A stretch of DNA of 64,000 bases. Origin: Hofstenia miamia (Eukaryota; Xenacoelomorpha; Acoela). The notes below the pieces were generated by a model that was given only the letters and a program-made list of their open reading frames with translations, was not told the DNA's origin and searched no databases. The translations under genes and the position numbers were made by a program. This document shows positions 59,643 through 64,000 of the stretch, piece after piece. Position 1 is the first letter of the stretch. The number at the start of each line of letters is the position of its first letter. The DNA lies in the NCBI GenBank assembly GCA_004352715.1, contig SCFE01000085.1, positions 1,603,540-1,667,539 on the forward strand. The letters are read 5' to 3'.

Positions 59643-61050
59643 CCAGTGGAAAATGCACACAATCAAGATGGAAGACACTATAACAGCCAATATAATTTTA
59701 TATGACAACAAGGGCATTAATCCCAAACGAGTTTCAATGCCGTCTAGTGTCAGCACGATAAAGCATGGAAAAGGAAAGATACTAATTCTTATTGCTATGA
59801 ACCGGAATGTTAATCTGAAAAGATCTCAGATAAGAATATATGGAAAATACATTAAAACTAATATCAGACTCACCTGGAAGGCAATGGAAGATGACAATGG
59901 AGTGAGTAATTTGCATGGTCGATTCAAGGACTTGCAAAGGAAAGCAGATAGTACTCCACATGGCCGACTTGAGGGCGAGTGGACAAACACCATCAAAGTC
60001 GTGAGTACTCCCAAAAGCCAATTCAAGGGCGTTGGGATGAAAACAGAAGAAGAAGACACATACAGGATATCCAAAATAAACAATGAGGATTATCAACATC
60101 TAGAAGAACAAGACATCATGCAACTAAGGACACTCCTGGAGAAACATAAACATATATTCAATTACAGAGTTATAAGTGTAGGCCAGGCAGTAGACGAAAA
60201 GCACAAAATTGTCATGACAACAGATAAACCAATCAAACTACCAGTCAGAAGGGTGCCTGAGCAGCTGAAAGAAGACTACAATCGTATACTAGAAGAACTA
60301 ATCGACAACAAAACCTTCCGGCCAAGTGAGAGCAGCAACAACCATGTTGGTAAAACAGGGAAATAAGTACCATCTATGTATTGACTTTCATAAACTAAAT
60401 GAGGTGACAAAGAAGGATTTGTACCCCCTACCACAGATAGAAAACATACTCTACAAAGCCAGTAAACATAAATATTTTACAACTTTGAATTTATGCAAAG
60501 CCTACTGGCAAGTGAAGATGGAGGAAGATGACATCAAGAAGACAGCATTTATAACACCATACGGGCTGTATGAATGGATATACATGGCATTCAGACTCTG
60601 TAACACAGCAGCTACGTTTCAGAGGTATATAACCAAGGTACTGAAGAACAAAACACACAGAATGGAAGAGGGAGTTGACGCCTATATAGATGACATCACA
60701 ATCACAAGTGATACAGTCCAAGAACACCTGGAAAAATTGGAAAGGACATTAATGATTCTTGAAAAAGCGGGACTCTGGATCAATGGAAATAAGTGCAATA
60801 TCCTGAAAGAGAAAATAGTGTTCCTCAGAAGAATGATAGAGAAAGGCAGAATATTCATGAAGGACAATGCCAGAGAAATGATCTGAAAAATAGAAAAACC
60901 GAACAACAAAAAAGATATACAAAGAATTATGGGATTCTTCAATTATTATGGAACCTTTATTCCAAATATAGCTGGAAAAACATTGAAGATGACCTGATTG
61001 ATGAGAAAGTCAGTACCATTCATATGGACCTGGCAAGAGCAAGAGGAACT
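59643..61050 (+). pseudogene. pol: PR-RT linker and reverse transcriptase, D-lineage Pol
   Basis: The linker (about 59900-60040) carries three forms of the signature motif, encoding GRFKD, GRLEG and SQFKG. RT follows: KLPVRRVPEQL, LCIDFHKLNEV, LPQIENILYKASKHKYF, LNLCKAYWQV, TAFITPYGLYEW, CNTAATFQRY, then AYIDDIT near 60681, where the YxDD box is intact. A one-base shift near 60340 and TGA at about 60884 disrupt it. It ends in the thumb region (FFNYYGTFIPNI). Confidence 0.9.
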
Positions 61051-61740
61051 TGACAACATCAAAGAGGAACTCGTGAAATTACCTTCCCTCAACATGCCAG
61101 ATACAATGAGAAATTTATACTAGATTGCAACGCAAGCATGGTAGCAATTGGAGCAACATTATGATAAATAAGAAACAGAAAAGAAGTACCCATTCAGTTC
61201 TTCAGCCGTAAGCTGAGGGCAAGTGAAGAGAACTATGGCTCCACCAAGGTAGTAATGCTCGCACTGATTGAGAGCATCAAGAAATTTCGACATTTCCTTA
61301 TAGGAAGAGAATTTAGAGTATGAACGGACAACAGTGGATTGGCCTGGCTGAAGAAATTCTCGGGAGACAAGTCCGGAATAGTATCCAGGTGGATTGAATA
61401 CCTAAATGAATTCACATTTTGATTAAACATAGAAAAGGCACATTACACAACAATGCGGACTTCTGGACATCACTCCCAGAATACCAAAGAGACGCAGAAA
61501 GACAGATGGAGAAAAGAAACAATTTCAGTTCCTGCCACATACGGAATATGAGGAATTATCAGAGATAAATGTGGATAAAAAAGGCCAAGCAGTACTACTG
61601 ATACTCATAAGAGAAGAGATAACAGAACAAGAGATAGTAGACAAACAAAAAGATGATATAATCCCAGGTGAGATTATAAAAAAGATTAGAGAGCCTCAAA
61701 CTACACTATCTAAAATAATGGAAGGATACTATGAACGCTA
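61051..61740 (+). pseudogene. pol: RNase H, D-lineage Pol
   Basis: Visible parts are NYGSTKVVMLALIESIKKFRHF, a TDNSGLAWLKKF stretch preceded by TGA where family B has Arg, HRKGTLHNNADFWTSLPEYQ in shifted frames, and EINVDKKGQAVLLIL. Broken by at least three stops or shifts. Confidence 0.85.
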
Positions 61741-62922
61741 CAAATGGAAGATCAACATGACGAACTAATATACGTTGAAGCTGGGAATAACCAAATCGCG
61801 ATACCTGATTATTTCAAGAGGGAATTGATATGGAAGATACATGAGAAGTGTCACCTAGGAATAACACAGATGGAGAAAATGTTCAACACACAATTCATAA
61901 CAACAGCCATAAGGATAGTCAGTAACTACTGGTAATGGTGGACACCTTTAGCAAATATGCAAGGATGGTCCCAATGCGAAACACCACGGTGGAAACCGCA
62001 GCTGAGATAGTCTTAAAAGAGTGGATACTGAGATTGGGACCAATGGAAACGATCATAACAGATAAAGGGCCTCAATTTGAAATTGGACTCTTCCAAGAAA
62101 TGGTGAAGCTCCTAGAAATCACAGGCCAATGGAGCAGTGGAACGACTCAATTGAACATTAATTAAGCTAATCAGAGTAGCAACAACATGAATAGGAGGAA
62201 GCAGATGGAGAGAGGTTATTAAAATGATTGAATACTATTACAATACCTCGGTACATGCAACAACTGGAATATCACCACTTAAAGCCATGTTCAGAAGGGA
62301 GGCGGCAANNNNNNNNNNNNNNNNNNNNNNNNNNNNNNNNNNNNNNNNNNNNNNNNNNNNNNNNNNNNNNNNNNNNNNNNNNNNNNNNNNNNNNNNNNNN
62401 NNNNNNNNNNNNNNNNNNNNNNNNNNNNNNNNNNNNNNNNNNNNNNNNNNNNNNNNNNNNNNNNNNNNNNNNNNNNNNNNNNNNNNNNNNNNNNNNNNNN
62501 NNNNNNNNNNNNNNNNNNNNNNNNNNNNNNNNNNNNNNNNNNNNNNNNNNNNNNNNNNNNNNNNNNNNNNNNNNNNNNNNNNNNNNNNNNNNNNNNNNNA
62601 GTACACAGCAGAGATCAGAGATGATGATCCAAGCCAAAGAGTGCTGCCCCAGAGGACAGTGAGAAATAAACCTATATATGACCCTGAAATATGGGATATA
62701 AATTTACTAACTGCATTTAGGAAATTAGAGGAAAATGATGCACCCACAGATGAAGAAGAGAGTGCGCAGAACCCAACAACCAGAGGAGCTCTCAACAACC
62801 AACAGGAGAAGGAGAGTGTGAAGAAGTTCTCAAACAAAATCGAGGGCAGAAGGGATGAGAATGAAGAACCAATGAATAGACGACGTAGATTGAGAAGGCG
62901 TCCTAGTAGTCCTCAAGGCTGA
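61741..62922 (+). pseudogene. pol: Integrase, D-lineage Pol
   Basis: Part of the zinc region remains (WKIHEKCHLGITQ). A deletion then joins it directly to the core: MVDTFSKYARMVPM, then TDKGPQFE (first two Asp). A stop follows before the Glu block. The C-terminal domain has TGISPLKAMFRREAA, a 291-N gap (62309-62599), then YDPEIWDINLLTAFR and an Arg-rich end, PSSPQG. The TGA after this is probably a mutated CGA, because the same frame leads on into ORF3. Confidence 0.85.
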
Positions 62923-63750
62923 TTCAAGGGCAGAGAGACCAACAGACAAAAAGCCTCTCCCACCAGGGATCTGCACCACTGATTCAAGGGCATGCAGAAA
63001 ACTGGTGCACAGCACAACTTTCCCTCCCAAAGTCCATGACGCCAATTCAAGGGCGGTGAGACATGAGGAGTTCCAGGGGAAGGTGTAAGTGGTGGAAGAA
63101 CCATGGAGATACGAAAGCAATTCAAGGCTGACATTATCTCATCCAGAACCACAGCTGGTCAAGTGCCAATAGGAGTAACTGTGAGCCGATTCAAGGATGA
63201 AGCAGTAGAAAATATTAGCACAGATTCACAGCCTTCAGACTGTAAACCAAGCACCAGTAAAATACCATTAAGAATGGCTCAGCTACATACCTCCTCAGAA
63301 ACAACGTCAGAACAAACAGTTAGATCAAAAGAGAGAGAAAAACAAATGTCGAAAATTGATGGAGAAGCTTTACACCCCTATTTTATGGGAACATCAAAGA
63401 TGCATTATAATGCATTCACAAAGCTATCCCCAGAAACAAAAACTCATATATGAAGAGTTGCAAGAGTTGAAGGGAAGTACTTACCAATTGTACTCGACAA
63501 CAGACCAAAAGTGAATGTCATCATTAAAACATTGGAGTGGCCATATATGCGAGTAAGGTTCACGTCGGATTTGATGATGCATTCACACCAGATACAGCAC
63601 AAGTGATAATGGCCTACAAAGACAAAATCGTCAAAATACCTGAGATAAACATTGATGCAGAGAATCTCACGATCATACACATATTAAAACAGAAAGAATA
63701 CACAAAGACTTTAGAAAAGAAAATAGATGATACAACAAGAATGGAAAGAG
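62920..63750 (+). pseudogene. ORF3 N-terminal region, D lineage, in frame with integrase
   Basis: The frame of the integrase end continues through several TGAs before 63103, each plausibly a former CGA, into MEIRKQFKAD. It then has KPSTSKIP, LHPYFMGTSK (63371), and after a small shift VHVGFDDAFTPDTAQVIM, PEINIDAENLTIIHILKQKEYTK. Signature motifs CAATTCAAGGGCG and related forms lie at 62920, 62980, 63043, 63118 and 63187. It ends abruptly at an LTR D (63751), after roughly the first quarter of the protein. Confidence 0.82.
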
Positions 63751-64000
63751 TGTAGCATCATCCAAAGCAATTAAGCTGCAAGCGAAGAATAACGTTGAAT
63801 GATTAATAATAATTAGAATTGATTGTAAAATTTAGTTAATTATCTTAGTTATTTTGTAAGATGCAACTAAGCTACAATATTGTTCAAATTAAGAAAAACT
63901 TGTTAGCCGATCAAGTAACATTTGACAAATTACATTGAGCGAAATTACGCTTATGAAGGAACAGCCATATTGGCAGACGAATTATTTAAAATTCAAAATC
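63751..64000 (+). repeat. LTR, family D, cut by the window end
   Basis: It starts TGTAGCATCATCC and includes the GCCATATTGGCAGACGAA box. It interrupts ORF3, so it is either a new insertion (its duplication would be AGAG) or the 3' LTR of a deleted element. The downstream side is outside the window. Confidence 0.8.

Overview
The window looks like AT-rich intergenic DNA from an animal, probably an invertebrate. The evidence is a decayed irritans-like mariner, Ty3/Gypsy-type LTR retrotransposons, LTRs with TATA boxes, and no convincing host exon. I cannot name the species. I see no tRNA, rRNA or CRISPR array, and no bacterial gene.

Almost all recognisable content is one lineage of LTR retrotransposons in nested, broken and solo-LTR form. 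I sort the LTRs by their first bases: A (TGTAACATAATCG), B (TGTAGAGTCGC), C (TGTAGCATAATCC) and D (TGTAGCATCATCC). A, C and D share a common LTR skeleton. B is more distant but has the same gene order. All begin TG and end CA, and make 4-bp target duplications where these can be checked (GTAA, ATAG, GTAG, CTAA).

Layout: 1-7.5 kb holds old C/D LTRs in unannotated DNA. 7.5-13.6 kb holds family A LTR sequence around a nearly intact 3.3-kb reading frame (ORF3). 13.6-18.3 kb is scrambled gag-pol debris on both strands. 18.4-23.9 kb holds solo LTRs, one inserted into another of the same family. 25.4-37.7 kb is a nearly complete 12.3-kb family B element: LTR, PBS, gag, protease-RT-RNase H-integrase, ORF3, PPT, LTR. 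37.7-43.8 kb holds minus-strand ORF3 and LTR remnants of B and C. 44.8-49 kb holds a plus-strand integrase end, ORF3 and LTR C. 49-50.2 kb is the start of a minus-strand B-like element with a different primer site. 52.2-53.3 kb is a solo LTR C and 54.2-55.6 kb is the mariner. 56.5-64 kb is a B LTR-gag remnant followed by a D-lineage gag-pol-ORF3 copy that meets an LTR D at the window end.

The most interesting content is ORF3, about 1,050-1,110 residues, placed after integrase where some retroelements carry env. It shows no signal peptide or membrane segment and I recognise no known domain, yet conserved blocks recur in at least seven copies across divergent families. In the D copy it continues in the same frame as integrase, interrupted only by TGA codons at likely former CGA positions, so it may be a C-terminal extension of Pol. 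Each family also carries a short signature motif found both in its LTR and repeatedly in the integrase-ORF3 junction region. In family B this motif can form a small stem with a compensatory base-pair change.

Assembly caution: most single-N characters and some longer N runs are flanked by duplicated sequence, and 14.05-15.13 kb looks like interleaved contigs. Gap lengths and copy numbers near them are unreliable.
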